Position numbers and translations under genes: made by a program. Shown here piece after piece: positions 9,164 through 16,219 of a DNA stretch of 38,654 bases. The stretch's first letter is position 1. Each line of letters starts with the position of its first letter. Source of the DNA: Microcaldota archaeon (GTDB lineage: Archaea > Iainarchaeota > Iainarchaeia > Iainarchaeales > 1-14-0-10-31-34); the NCBI GenBank assembly GCA_018829335.1, contig JAHJUD010000048.1, positions 1 through 38,654 on the forward strand, read 5' to 3'. Under the pieces are notes generated by a model. It saw only the letters and a program-made list of their open reading frames with translations. It did no database searches and was not told the origin of the DNA.

Positions 9164-9279
9164 CAAATTTTAGGAAAAGTTGTATCAAAAACAACTTTTA
9201 GAAAAAGTTGTATCAAAAAAACCTTTTTGGAAAAAAGGTTTAACAAAAATAAACTTTTTAGGAAAAAGTTTAATCAAAA
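9163..9279 (+). repeat. Modular hairpin array between ABC ATPase and permease
   Basis: Four successive inverted repeats. 9163-9183: arms ACAAATTTT/AAAAGTTGT, one mismatch. 9191-9211: ACAACTTTT/AAAAGTTGT, 9 bp perfect. 9219-9241: AAACCTTTTT/AAAAAGGTTT, 10 bp perfect. 9251-9271: AAACTTTTT/AAAAAGTTT, 9 bp perfect. Each has a 3-nt centre (AGG, AGA, GGA, AGG) and is followed by a linker ending in CAAAAA (TATCAAAAA, AACAAAAA, AATCAAAAA). The same hairpin types with the same linkers fill the tRNA-Arg intron at 12698-12840. Their position inside an operon argues against simple strong terminators, though partial termination or mRNA processing between the genes is possible. Confidence 0.85.
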
Positions 9280-9311
9280 AGAAAAAAAATGAAAAAAGGA
9301 AAGGAAAAAAA

Positions 9312-11132
9312 ATGAAATTACTTACAATTGCATTAAAGGAATTAAAGCTGATAAAAACGCAAAAGATTTCTTTATTGTTAATTTTCTTTTTTCCAATAAT
9401 TACTATTCTTGCAATAGGAACAGCTTTTGGTAATGTAAATGTTTTTACAGGAACAGGCTTTACTAAAGTTCCGGTTGGAATTTACATTCCATCAAATGCC
9501 AATAGTTCAACAGATATTATTGCTGAATTAAATGCTTACCAAGCAATTGAGTTAACCAAATATTATTCTCCAGAAGAAGTAATTGAGTCAATGAAAAAAA
9601 GAAAATCAAAAGTTGGAATAATAATAAGACAATCGCCGACAGCAGAAAGTGGAATAGATTTAGAGTTAATTTTTGATAATTCTTCTTTGCTTGAAACTCA
9701 GGTCACTTTGTTTGTTACGGAAACAGTATTAAATGAAATAAGTTACAGGAAATCCACTGAAATGATTGGAGAAGTTTTAGAAAACCTGGATACAATCAAA
9801 AAAACTGTCAGAGAAGAAATTACAACAATAGACAGCTTTATTACTAAATTAGATCAGTCATATTATTCTCTAAATAATCTTGAAAACAGATTAAATCAAA
9901 TTGATTTAAGTACAATGCAAAGCCAGCTTAATCAATTTGATACTTATTATTATCAGTCAAAAAATGATGTTTCAGATACAAGAACCGAAATTTATAATGC
10001 TAAATCACAGTTATCAGGTTATAAAACAAAAATTCAAACTCAAAGAAACCAAGTTGTAAGTTACCGAGACCAATTGAATAACTTGAATAATCAAATATCA
10101 AACATTATTGCAGTTTCTCCTCCTGAAGTTGATGTTCAGCTTTATCCAATACAAAATCAATTAAATAACACAATAAATGAAATGAATTATACAATAAATC
10201 AATTAGATCAGGCAGTAATTGATATTGATAGTACAAACAATAAATTAGATCAAACATTAGACAAACTAAATGACGTTGACTCAAGACTGAATTCAGCTAA
10301 TTCAAGCATTCAGTCATTTAAAAACACAGTTAGTTCAATGCAAAACACATTAAATGAAATCAAATTAATGATTACTGAAGCAAAATCTTCAAGAGAATCA
10401 ATAATGCAGGACTTAAAGGAAACAAAAAGTCAAATGCAGGCCCTTTCAACTAAATTAGAAAACTTGAGTTCATTGTCTCCTGATTCATTAGTAAGGCCAA
10501 TAAAAATTACCAAAGAACCATTGTTTGCTTCAACTGAAGTTTCAGTTATAACTCCAATGGCAATAGCAATAGTATTGCTTTTAACTTCACTTCTTTTAAC
10601 AAGCATTTCAATCATTCTGGAAAAAAATCAGGGAGTAGAATTAAGGGCAAAATTAAGCCCTACAATGCGTTTCACCTGGATTGCAGGAAAAATGCTAGGC
10701 CAAATGGTTTTTGCTTTATTTGAAGCATTAATTATTCTTTTAGTGGCATTTATTGGATTTGGAGTAATAGTTTACGGAAGCGCTTTAGACTTGTTTTTGG
10801 TTTTGCTTATTATTGCTTTTTCTTTTATTTCAATTGGATTATTCCTTACAAACTTTACTAAGACTCAGTCAACTGCAGTTTTGTCTTCTCTGCTTGTAAG
10901 CGTTCCATTGATTTTCTTAAGCGGAATGATTCTTCCAACTTCTTTTATGCCTTCTTTTGTGAAAAGCTTTAGTGAAGTGCTTCCATTAACTGTTGCAACA
11001 GAATTAGTGACTTCAATTTTAGTTAGAGGTTCTCCTATTTCATTCCTGATTCCACAAATGCTTTTATTGCTGGTTCCTGCAGGATTAATGGTTGCTTTTA
11101 CTTTAATTTATCCGAGAATAAAAGAAGACTAA
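9312..11132 (+). CDS. ABC-2 type permease with large extracellular coiled coil
   Basis: 606 aa. ATG at 9312 is preferred: upstream in-frame codons to 9180 are made of the hairpin array and encode only low-complexity Lys-rich sequence, and a purine-rich GGAAAGGAAAAAA lies just upstream. One N-terminal membrane segment (~17-38), a long outside domain (~40-430) whose middle (~150-400) is Asn/Gln/Ser-rich coiled coil, then about five C-terminal membrane segments (~435-600) as in ABC2_membrane proteins ('RFTWIAGKMLGQMVFALFEA', 'LLVSVPLIFLSGMILP'). It pairs with the ATPase at 8195. The overall shape recalls YhgE/Pip-type exporters with an inserted coiled coil. Substrate unknown. Confidence 0.85.
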   Translation: MKLLTIALKELKLIKTQKISLLLIFFFPIITILAIGTAFGNVNVFTGTGFTKVPVGIYIPSNANSSTDIIAELNAYQAIELTKYYSPEEVIESMKKRKSKVGIIIRQSPTAESGIDLELIFDNSSLLETQVTLFVTETVLNEISYRKSTEMIGEVLENLDTIKKTVREEITTIDSFITKLDQSYYSLNNLENRLNQIDLSTMQSQLNQFDTYYYQSKNDVSDTRTEIYNAKSQLSGYKTKIQTQRNQVVSYRDQLNNLNNQISNIIAVSPPEVDVQLYPIQNQLNNTINEMNYTINQLDQAVIDIDSTNNKLDQTLDKLNDVDSRLNSANSSIQSFKNTVSSMQNTLNEIKLMITEAKSSRESIMQDLKETKSQMQALSTKLENLSSLSPDSLVRPIKITKEPLFASTEVSVITPMAIAIVLLLTSLLLTSISIILEKNQGVELRAKLSPTMRFTWIAGKMLGQMVFALFEALIILLVAFIGFGVIVYGSALDLFLVLLIIAFSFISIGLFLTNFTKTQSTAVLSSLLVSVPLIFLSGMILPTSFMPSFVKSFSEVLPLTVATELVTSILVRGSPISFLIPQMLLLLVPAGLMVAFTLIYPRIKED

Positions 11133-11191
11133 ATTTTTTATTTAATTTTTCTAACAGGCTTTGGCTTGAATTTTTGATACAAAAAAGCAGC

Positions 11192-11593
11192 TCATTTTAT
11201 TCTTTCTAAAAATTCTTTCGGCTTAACAATTTTCATTTTATTAAACTCTTTTAATTTAAGCAAGTGTTTGTCTCCGCTGACAATATAATCTGCATCAGCT
11301 TCAAAAGCTGCCTCTAAAACCTTGTTGTCGTCTGGATCATCTTTAATCAAATTAATTTTATTTTTTGGCTTAACCAATTTCAAAGCTGAAACAAAAACAT
11401 CGATTCTTTCCTGAACTTCAGTTTCATTCAGCTTAAAGTCTCTCTTCAAAACTTTTGAATATTCCAGTAAAATTTCAGTTGAAGTGAAAACTTCAATTTT
11501 TCCTTCAAAAGCTAACCTCATTACTCTGAAAGGATTTCCTTTCCAAAAAGAAGCAGAAACCAAAATATTTGTGTCAACAACTGCTTTCTTCAT
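11192..11593 (-). CDS. vapC: PIN-domain toxin (VapC-like ribonuclease)
   Basis: 133 aa. PIN fold with the N-terminal acidic 'VVDTNILVSASFWKGNPFRV' (Asp 7), a central Glu in 'STEILLEYSKVL', and C-terminal 'DPDDNKVLEAA' and 'ADYIVSGDKHLLKL' that supply the remaining metal-binding acids. This is the PIN_3/COG1569 type. Such proteins are Mg-dependent RNases held inactive by a partner antitoxin. The ATG overlaps the stop codon of the AbrB-type antitoxin (ATGA at 11590-11593), so the two are translationally coupled. It lies at the far end of a TA cluster on the 3' side of tRNA-Arg. Confidence 0.85.
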   Translation of the reverse strand: MKKAVVDTNILVSASFWKGNPFRVMRLAFEGKIEVFTSTEILLEYSKVLKRDFKLNETEVQERIDVFVSALKLVKPKNKINLIKDDPDDNKVLEAAFEADADYIVSGDKHLLKLKEFNKMKIVKPKEFLERIK

Positions 11594-11868
11594 TCTTTAA
11601 TGCCTCTTCCTTTATGAATCAGCTTTGAAACATCTTTTTCTTTTATTCCAAGTTTTTTGGCTTTTTTCTGCCCTTTTGAAACCAATTCTTCAAATTTTTT
11701 CAGCATTTCCTCTTTTGAAGGAGTTTTAATCCTCTTCAAAAGCAGACTGTCCTTGCTTCCAAAAACAGCAAAAGCTTCTCCTTCTTCCAGCTCCATTTCT
11801 TCTCTAATGTCCTGCGGGATAACAATCTGACCTCTTGAAGACATTCTGGTTAATTCAACTTCGCCCAA
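11590..11868 (-). CDS. vapB: AbrB/MazE-type antitoxin (VapB-like)
   Basis: 92 aa. N-terminal swapped-hairpin DNA-binding domain 'VELTRMSSRGQIVIPQDIRE' followed by 'EEGEAFAVFG', then a helical charged tail that would wrap the toxin. Start is TTG at 11868: GAGGTGGTG at 11872-11880 lies directly upstream and the resulting N-terminus (MGEVELTRM) is the normal family length. The longer frame up to 12027 runs through a tRNA-derived repeat and is rejected. It likely binds its own promoter and represses the vapBC operon. Couples to vapC through a 4-nt overlap. Confidence 0.85.
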   Translation of the reverse strand: MGEVELTRMSSRGQIVIPQDIREEMELEEGEAFAVFGSKDSLLLKRIKTPSKEEMLKKFEELVSKGQKKAKKLGIKEKDVSKLIHKGRGIKE

Positions 11869-11948
11869 AAACACCACCTCAATAAAAACAATAAACAAAA
11901 GGCTTAATAAGTTTTTCGGAAAATAAGAAAATAAGATTATTAGAATAT

Positions 11949-12023
11949 AACAGCTCGGCTGAACGAAGTGAATGCCGTGCGCCGTCACTCGCGAGCGGAA
12001 TCGCGACGGGCCTGGGAGGATTC
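11949..12023 (-). repeat. Degenerate copy of tRNA-Arg 3' end and downstream flank (att-like)
   Basis: GC-rich island in otherwise AT-rich DNA. Bases 12002-12023 are identical over 22 bp to 12657-12678, which spans the last 17 nt of tRNA-Arg(TCT) and 5 nt of flank. Weaker similarity extends left over about 75 bp (ACAGCTC...CGAAG...CTCGCG in both copies). The rest of the tRNA is missing. A tRNA 3'-end fragment in direct orientation about 655 bp from the intact tRNA, with a HicBA cassette between, is what site-specific integration into a tRNA gene leaves behind. No integrase gene is visible. Confidence 0.75.
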
Positions 12024-12071
12024 TCAAATGTTTATTATAACTACTTTTTATTTTAATACTGTAGTCATAAA

Positions 12072-12299
12072 TTATCTTTCCAGCAATTCAAGAAATTCCT
12101 TTTTGTTCATTTTCAGGTCTTTCTTGATTATGCTGTTGAGTATTCCCGAACCAATTGATTCATTTCCATGAATTGGAACAGAAGTTTTTCTTCCGTCAGG
12201 ATGGGCAAATCTGTGATGGCTTCCTCTGATTCTCGTCTGCTCAAAACCTAATTTTTGTAATACTTTAATTAGTTTTTTTGATGTAACCTGCAAAGGCAA
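12072..12299 (-). CDS. hicA: HicA-type toxin (mRNA interferase)
   Basis: 75 aa, the normal HicA length. dsRBD-like fold with 'LQKLGFEQTRIRGSHHRF' containing the catalytic His of the 'GSHH' motif, and 'TSVPIHGNESIGSGILNSII'. HicA cleaves mRNA and is neutralised by HicB. Start is TTG at 12299, placed by the GAGGTG at 12304-12309 that also forms the last codons of hicB (Glu-Val-stop), so the genes are tightly coupled with hicB first. The order antitoxin then toxin is less common for HicAB but known. Lies between the two tRNA-Arg 3'-end copies. Confidence 0.9.
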   Translation of the reverse strand: MPLQVTSKKLIKVLQKLGFEQTRIRGSHHRFAHPDGRKTSVPIHGNESIGSGILNSIIKKDLKMNKKEFLELLER

Positions 12300-12302
12300 G
12301 TT

Positions 12303-12524
12303 TTACACCTCAATTCTTTGAATGCCAACAAAAGAACTCTTAGGGATTTCTTCTTTTTCTTCCTCTAAGTCCTCTAAACATAACTCAATTACTTCTTTTA
12401 CTCTCTCAATTAGTTGATCCATTGACTTTGCCTGAGTATGGCATCCCTGCAATTCAGGAACATCAGCAACAAGCCATCCTTCTTCATCTCTTTCAATTAC
12501 AACAGTAAAAACCTTTTTTTCCAT
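12303..12524 (-). CDS. hicB: HicB-type antitoxin
   Basis: 73 aa. Partial RNase-H-like fold with the family signature 'ERDEEGWLVADVPELQGCHT' and a C-terminal helical tail; no clear DNA-binding domain is appended, so this is the short form. Start ATG at 12524 is chosen because AGGTGAAC lies 2-9 nt upstream; the longer frame to 12551 has no such site. It overlaps nothing upstream and precedes hicA by 3 nt. A perfect 12-bp palindrome (12554-12565) sits at the promoter position and may be the autoregulatory operator. Confidence 0.88.
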   Translation of the reverse strand: MEKKVFTVVIERDEEGWLVADVPELQGCHTQAKSMDQLIERVKEVIELCLEDLEEEKEEIPKSSFVGIQRIEV

Positions 12525-12553
12525 AAGTTCACCTAAATAACTACACATCAAAC

Positions 12554-12565
12554 AGATTTAAATCT
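12554..12565 (-). promoter_or_regulatory. Palindromic TATA/operator of hicBA
   Basis: AGATTTAAATCT is a perfect palindrome whose centre doubles as a TATA-like element about 36 nt before the hicB start. A TA complex binding here would block promoter access. Based on position and symmetry only. Confidence 0.45.
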
Positions 12566-12656
12566 TTTCATTCGCTAATCAACGAAAAAAGAAAAATATG
12601 TTACAGCTCTATCAAGTCTAAGGCGAAGATAGTGCACAAGCGCTCGCGGATTGAGC

Positions 12657-12678
12657 CGCGACGGGCCTGGGAGGATTC
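12657..12678 (-). repeat. 22-bp direct repeat at tRNA-Arg 3' end (partner of 12002-12023)
   Basis: Perfect 22-bp match to 12002-12023. It covers the T-stem 3' side, the acceptor 3' strand and discriminator of tRNA-Arg plus the CGCGA just outside. The flank further out (12603-12656) also resembles 11949-12001, including a CGCGG/CCGCG hairpin at 12645-12660. Confidence 0.85.
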
Positions 12679-12877
12679 GAACCCCCGATCCTCAGCTATC
12701 TTAACAATTTTTCCAATCAAAAAAACCAATAGTTTTCGCAAAGCGAAAACCTTTTTGACACAACTTTTTTAAAAGTTGTTTTTTGTTAAACCTTTTTTCT
12801 AAAAAGGTTTTTTTGATTAAACTTTTTTGCGAAAAAAGTTTAGAAGGCTGATGCCTTATCCACTAGGCTACAGGCCC
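12662..12877 (-). tRNA. tRNA-Arg (anticodon TCT) with 143-nt intron
   Basis: 5' exon 12877-12841 (positions 1-37): acceptor GGGCCTG, D-arm GCCT/AGGC, anticodon stem TCAGC and loop CTTCTA. 3' exon 12697-12662 (positions 38-73): A, GCTGA closing the anticodon stem, T-arm GGGGG-TTCGAAT-CCTCC-type, acceptor CAGGCCC and discriminator G. CCA is not encoded. The intron (12840-12698) sits at the canonical archaeal site 37/38; three of four pairs of a central bulge-helix-bulge helix can form (CTTC with TAAG), so splicing by the tRNA endonuclease is plausible. Nearly all of the intron is an array of four hairpin modules seen elsewhere in the window. Reads codons AGA/AGG, which should be abundant in this AT-rich genome. 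Confidence 0.9.
12732..12841 (-). repeat. Hairpin module array filling the tRNA-Arg intron
   Basis: On the minus strand, in order: AAACTTTTTT/AAAAAAGTTT (12841-12819, loop CGC), linker AATCAAAAA, AAACCTTTTT/AAAAAGGTTT (12810-12788, loop AGA), linker AACAAAAA, ACAACTTTT/AAAAGTTGT (12779-12760), linker GTCAAAAA, then GTTTTCGC/GCGAAAAC (12750-12732, loop TTT). All stems are perfect. The first stem includes tRNA base 37. The same three A/T-type modules appear at 9191-9271 and the fourth at 34213-34231. Confidence 0.9.
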
Positions 12878-12922
12878 CGCAAATAATAACTAATAAGACA
12901 AAGAATTAAAAAATAATTCAGT

Positions 12923-13327
12923 TCATTTAACATTAAAGATTTTGCTGAAAGCTTTTTTTTCAGTGAATTTTCCTTTGCTTAAATCCAACAGCCAGACAAA
13001 CAAGTTTTTTTTATTGAATTCTTTTCCGAAAAACTTGAGTTTTGCTTTTTTGTGGAAAACTTTTTCTGGTTTCCTGTAAAATTCCATTGAATTAAAAGGC
13101 AAAACAAAAATGAATTCATCTGCTTCGTTTGCATAACGTAATTTGTTTTTCATTTTTCCTTTGCTTGGCCTTGTTAAAACTTCCATGCCAATTAATTTGT
13201 TGTCTTTTGTTTCAACCAAAAAATCAAATTTTCCTTCATTAGAACAAAAAGAATTGGTTTTAGAGTGAATTAAAACAGTTTGTTCAGGGCAAATGCGTTT
13301 AAGGTTTAATTCTTGTTTTACATGCAT
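12923..13327 (-). CDS. Uncharacterised protein, possible restriction-endonuclease-like fold
   Basis: 134 aa from the ATG at 13327. This start is chosen because a strong TATA element (ATTTATATAC on the minus strand, 13356-13347) lies 25 nt upstream, as for other leaderless genes here; the frame extends to a GTG at 13459 that overlaps the stop of the upstream gene, giving up to 178 aa. The middle reads 'KFDFLVETKDNKLIGMEVLT' followed by 'RPSKGKMKNKLRY' and 'EADEFIFVLP'. This spacing of an Asp, a Glu at the end of a beta strand, basic residues and a hydrophobic 'FIFVLP' strand resembles PD-(D/E)XK nucleases, but the Lys of E-x-K is not in place, so the call is weak. Function unknown. Confidence 0.5.
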   Translation of the reverse strand: MHVKQELNLKRICPEQTVLIHSKTNSFCSNEGKFDFLVETKDNKLIGMEVLTRPSKGKMKNKLRYANEADEFIFVLPFNSMEFYRKPEKVFHKKAKLKFFGKEFNKKNLFVWLLDLSKGKFTEKKAFSKIFNVK

Positions 13328-13455
13328 TTTGTTTAATTCATTGAAAGTATATAAATGCATTAAATTGGTTTTAGTGTTTCCGTTGATTTCTGTTCCCGCC
13401 AGCCTTATGCAAAAACCCCCAAAAAAAGAAAACGCAAAAGAAGTATTTAAATCTT

Positions 13456-13902
13456 TCACAGGTTTTTAATGAATTCTCTTGCCTGCTCCTGTTTTTTTTC
13501 GTTTAAACCCAAAAAAGAAGAAATCACAATTGAATCTTTTACTTTTCCTCCATGAAATGAAACAATGCTTGAAGCTTTTTTTAATGCGTTCCCATGCAAG
13601 CCAATACAAGAAATAAAAATTGCTGTTTTTTTTCCTTTAATGTTAACGCACTGCTTTAAGTAATCGTTCATTAAATGAGAAGAAGAAATTCCTATTACAG
13701 GAAAACCTAATACAACTAAATCAAAAGCTTTCCAGTCTGTTACACCAGATTTTATTCTGGATAACTTGCTTTTTCCTTTTTTTTTGTGTTTAATGACCTC
13801 TGACAGCTGAACAGAAAAATTTTTTTTCTCTAATTCTTCTTTGACTATTTCAGCCAGCTTTATTGTTTCAGCCGAGCCCACAAAAGGAATTAAGGCTTTC
13901 AT
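13456..13902 (-). CDS. Flavodoxin-like protein
   Basis: 148 aa from ATG 13902, which follows a TATA-like GATTTAAATAAG (13924-13935) by 28 nt; an upstream in-frame start at 13920 would fall too close to that promoter. Alternating beta/alpha pattern: 'ALIPFVGSAETIKLAEIVKE' as the phosphate-binding first loop, 'AFDLVVLGFPVIGISSSHLM' as the second, and 'KKTAIFISCIGLHGNALKKA' as the third. These match the flavodoxin/flavodoxin-domain family, FMN-binding electron carriers or quinone reductases, although the first loop lacks the canonical T/S-x-T-G-x-T. It may serve redox chemistry with the hydrogenase elsewhere in the window (inference). Confidence 0.7.
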   Translation of the reverse strand: MKALIPFVGSAETIKLAEIVKEELEKKNFSVQLSEVIKHKKKGKSKLSRIKSGVTDWKAFDLVVLGFPVIGISSSHLMNDYLKQCVNIKGKKTAIFISCIGLHGNALKKASSIVSFHGGKVKDSIVISSFLGLNEKKQEQAREFIKNL

Positions 13903-13993
13903 GAAAAAAAAGTAAAGCAAAATGATTTAAATAAGAAAGCAAAACAAAAACTATTATTAAGACAGAAAACCATTATATTTTCAGGTGAAAGAA

Positions 13994-14977
13994 ATGAAGA
14001 AATTAAGCCTTTTGTTTTTAGTAATGCTGGCTGTGGCTGTGAATGCAGTCCAGATTAATTCTGCAACAGAAATTCCTGCAAACATTAACTGGAGTTTTAG
14101 TGTTGAATTAAATCCAAGCAATTCTTTTACTAAAACAGAAGTGTATTTTGATGAATTATTTATTGTAACTGCATTCAATGACAAACAGCCAATAATACAA
14201 GAAGATTTTGTGTTAAAGACATTTGTTTTTGACAAGGTTCCAGAAGATAACACTGGATTGACTTTGTATGTTTCATATTTTGGAATAGAAGAAGGAACAC
14301 ATAAAATCAAAACAAAAACTTTTAACGGAGAAAGCTTAATTGAAGAAAAAGAATTTGAATTAAATGCAGTTGACACAATAACTGCATTACAAAAAATACC
14401 TGAAAGCATTCCAAGAGAAGAAGTTGACTTATTAATGAACACAATGATAGACAAAATAAACAAAGACAAAGAAGAATTAGACGCATTAAAGAATTCAACT
14501 GAACAAAACTTAGAAGACAAAACAGCAGTGTTAGAACAGGAAATAAAATCACTGGAAGATTCTCTTTCTGAATTAAGTTCACTAAAAGAGCTGGCAGCAA
14601 AAGAAGAAAAAAAAGCACAAGAAAAGCTTTTGGAAATCAAAAAAACTGTTTTTTCAGGAGAAACACAGACAACTGAAACAATAGATTCCGGAAATTCCCA
14701 AAAAGAAAATTTTGCCACAGGCTTCTACAATTTTTCTGTTTCTCATGCATGGTATGGAGTGGTTTTTTTGATTGTATTGCTTGTATTAATTGCATTATTT
14801 CAATTGTATAAAATAAAAGGAAACAGCGACATGATTTTTGAAGAAGCATTAGAAGACAAAGCAAAAGAAGAAAAAAGAAATGAAAAAATAGATTTTGCAC
14901 TTCAAGAAGAAGATTCAGCTGAAATGATTCCCAAAAAAACAAAAAAATTCGGATTAAGCGATTTGCTGAAAAAATAA
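13994..14977 (+). CDS. Secreted/membrane-anchored coiled-coil protein
   Basis: 327 aa. ATG 13994 is preferred because GGTGA at 13984-13988 is its ribosome-binding site (an in-frame GTG inside that site is rejected). N-terminal signal peptide (~1-18), a ~120-residue beta-rich outside domain, a coiled coil (~145-220), a single membrane segment (~247-270, 'AWYGVVFLIVLLVLIALFQL') and a charged cytoplasmic tail ending 'FGLSDLLKK'. It resembles the many single-pass surface proteins of DPANN archaea. No enzyme motif is visible. Stands alone between convergent or divergent neighbours. Confidence 0.65.
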   Translation: MKKLSLLFLVMLAVAVNAVQINSATEIPANINWSFSVELNPSNSFTKTEVYFDELFIVTAFNDKQPIIQEDFVLKTFVFDKVPEDNTGLTLYVSYFGIEEGTHKIKTKTFNGESLIEEKEFELNAVDTITALQKIPESIPREEVDLLMNTMIDKINKDKEELDALKNSTEQNLEDKTAVLEQEIKSLEDSLSELSSLKELAAKEEKKAQEKLLEIKKTVFSGETQTTETIDSGNSQKENFATGFYNFSVSHAWYGVVFLIVLLVLIALFQLYKIKGNSDMIFEEALEDKAKEEKRNEKIDFALQEEDSAEMIPKKTKKFGLSDLLKK

Positions 14978-15064
14978 GAAAAAAACTGCAAAAAAAACAA
15001 TAAAAGCAGTTACTTTTAAATATGATGAAGTTTTTATTATTACAGTCTTTTGTTGTGAGAAAAA

Positions 15065-15334
15065 ATGAAATTCAAGTATTGCCCTGAATGCGGTTCAATA
15101 CAACTTAAAAGTATTCAAAACGCATTACAATGCAAGAAATGCAGTTATTCTGGAAACATGAAAGAAGATTCAATTGATGTAATTAATTCTTTTGTTACCT
15201 CAAAAAAAATGCATAATAATTCAGCAGTGCAGTCAACTGGCTCATCTCAAATAATAATACAGCAGGAACCAAAACCTGATTCACTAAAAGAAAGGCTGAA
15301 AAAATTCCAGAATAAAGACATAGAAATCCTTTAA
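15065..15334 (+). CDS. Zinc-ribbon protein, TFS/RpoM N-domain-like
   Basis: 89 aa. Residues 6-26 hold one zinc ribbon, 'CPECGS' then 'CKKCSYSG', like the N-terminal ribbon of archaeal transcription factor S and RNA polymerase subunit M. The C-terminal catalytic ribbon of TFS (with DE hairpin) is absent; instead there is a Ser/Gln-rich linker and a short charged helix. So it is not a complete TFS. It could bind nucleic acid or act as a stand-alone ribbon regulator. A TATA-like TTTTAAATATG lies at 15015-15025. Confidence 0.65.
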   Translation: MKFKYCPECGSIQLKSIQNALQCKKCSYSGNMKEDSIDVINSFVTSKKMHNNSAVQSTGSSQIIIQQEPKPDSLKERLKKFQNKDIEIL

Positions 15335-15388
15335 TCAAACAGAAAAGCTTTTTACTTGTTATTTATTTTATTTTATTGAGGAAAATTT

Positions 15389-16195
15389 ATGCCCGCTATA
15401 AGAAAAAGAAGACAAACAGAAAGAATAGGTTATTTCAGGCAAACAGGCACTTATTTGCCTCAAAAACCAAAACAAATAAGAAGAAAAAGAATTCAAATTT
15501 ATTATGGCAGAATTGGCTTAATTAAAACCAAAAAAGTTTTAAGGAAACTAAAGAAACTCATAGAAACAAGAATAAGGCAAAAAAAAGAAACAAGAACAAA
15601 AATAAAATCATTGAAAGCAGAAATCGTAGAAGCTAATAAAACATATGCGAATACATTAATGAAGACAGGAAAAAAAATAGCTAACAAAGAGTCAGATGCA
15701 GAAGATTATGAAAGATTCATGGAAATTCAGGTTAGAAAAATAGAAAAGTCTAAAACAAAAAAGGAAAGAGTAAATGAAGAACACCCTAAAAAAATAGGAA
15801 AGCTGGAGTCGAGAATTAGAACTGCACAAAGCAAAAAAAGAATGGACAATGTTGTATTAAATTTTAACGGAAAACTGCTTGCATTTGAAGCAGATATGCA
15901 GACTCTTTCAGAAGTTAATGCACGCTTATTGCAACTGGAAAAAATCAGACTTGATGAAAGCATTGCAGTAAACGAAATTCTTAAAAGAAATCCAAGAAGA
16001 AAAATCAAAGACATAGTTAAGGAAATGGGTAAAAGAGGCTTTGAAATAAATGAAAGAAAAGCAAGAAAAATAGTTAATTATTTGATTGACAAAGGAGCAG
16101 TTATTGAAAGAGGAAAAAGCAGCGTTCCCTCAAAAGAAAAAACAGAGTATCCAAGCACAAGAAAATTAGTTGAAGAAGAACTCAAGAAAAATTGA
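15389..16195 (+). CDS. Very basic coiled-coil protein with C-terminal winged helix
   Basis: 268 aa, strongly basic. Residues 1-50 are rich in Arg/Lys ('RKRRQTERIGYF', 'QIRRKRIQIYYGRIG'), ~55-190 predict a long coiled coil, and ~195-250 fit a winged helix-turn-helix ('AVNEILKRNPRRKIKDIVKE' ... 'NERKARKIVNYLIDKGAVIE'). The composition suggests nucleic acid or ribosome binding. GAGG precedes the ATG by 7 nt. No known family recognised. Confidence 0.55.
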   Translation: MPAIRKRRQTERIGYFRQTGTYLPQKPKQIRRKRIQIYYGRIGLIKTKKVLRKLKKLIETRIRQKKETRTKIKSLKAEIVEANKTYANTLMKTGKKIANKESDAEDYERFMEIQVRKIEKSKTKKERVNEEHPKKIGKLESRIRTAQSKKRMDNVVLNFNGKLLAFEADMQTLSEVNARLLQLEKIRLDESIAVNEILKRNPRRKIKDIVKEMGKRGFEINERKARKIVNYLIDKGAVIERGKSSVPSKEKTEYPSTRKLVEEELKKN

Positions 16196-16219
16196 AAAAA
16201 CTCTTTATTAAATTGAGAA

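Noticed and set aside
9180-9311. N-terminal extension of the ABC permease
   Set aside because: The extension is encoded by the hairpin array and is Lys/Phe low complexity; ATG 9312 gives a normal permease start.
11869-12027. N-terminal extension of the AbrB antitoxin
   Set aside because: It reads through the tRNA-Arg tail copy and promoter; TTG 11868 with GAGGTGGTG fits the family length.
13981-14718. 245-aa minus-strand frame
   Set aside because: Lies wholly antisense to the coiled-coil protein at 13994-14977 and is Ser/Phe-rich, a typical shadow of Glu/Lys-rich coding sequence.
15065-15334. Full transcription factor S
   Set aside because: Only the N-terminal zinc ribbon is present; the catalytic C-terminal ribbon is missing.
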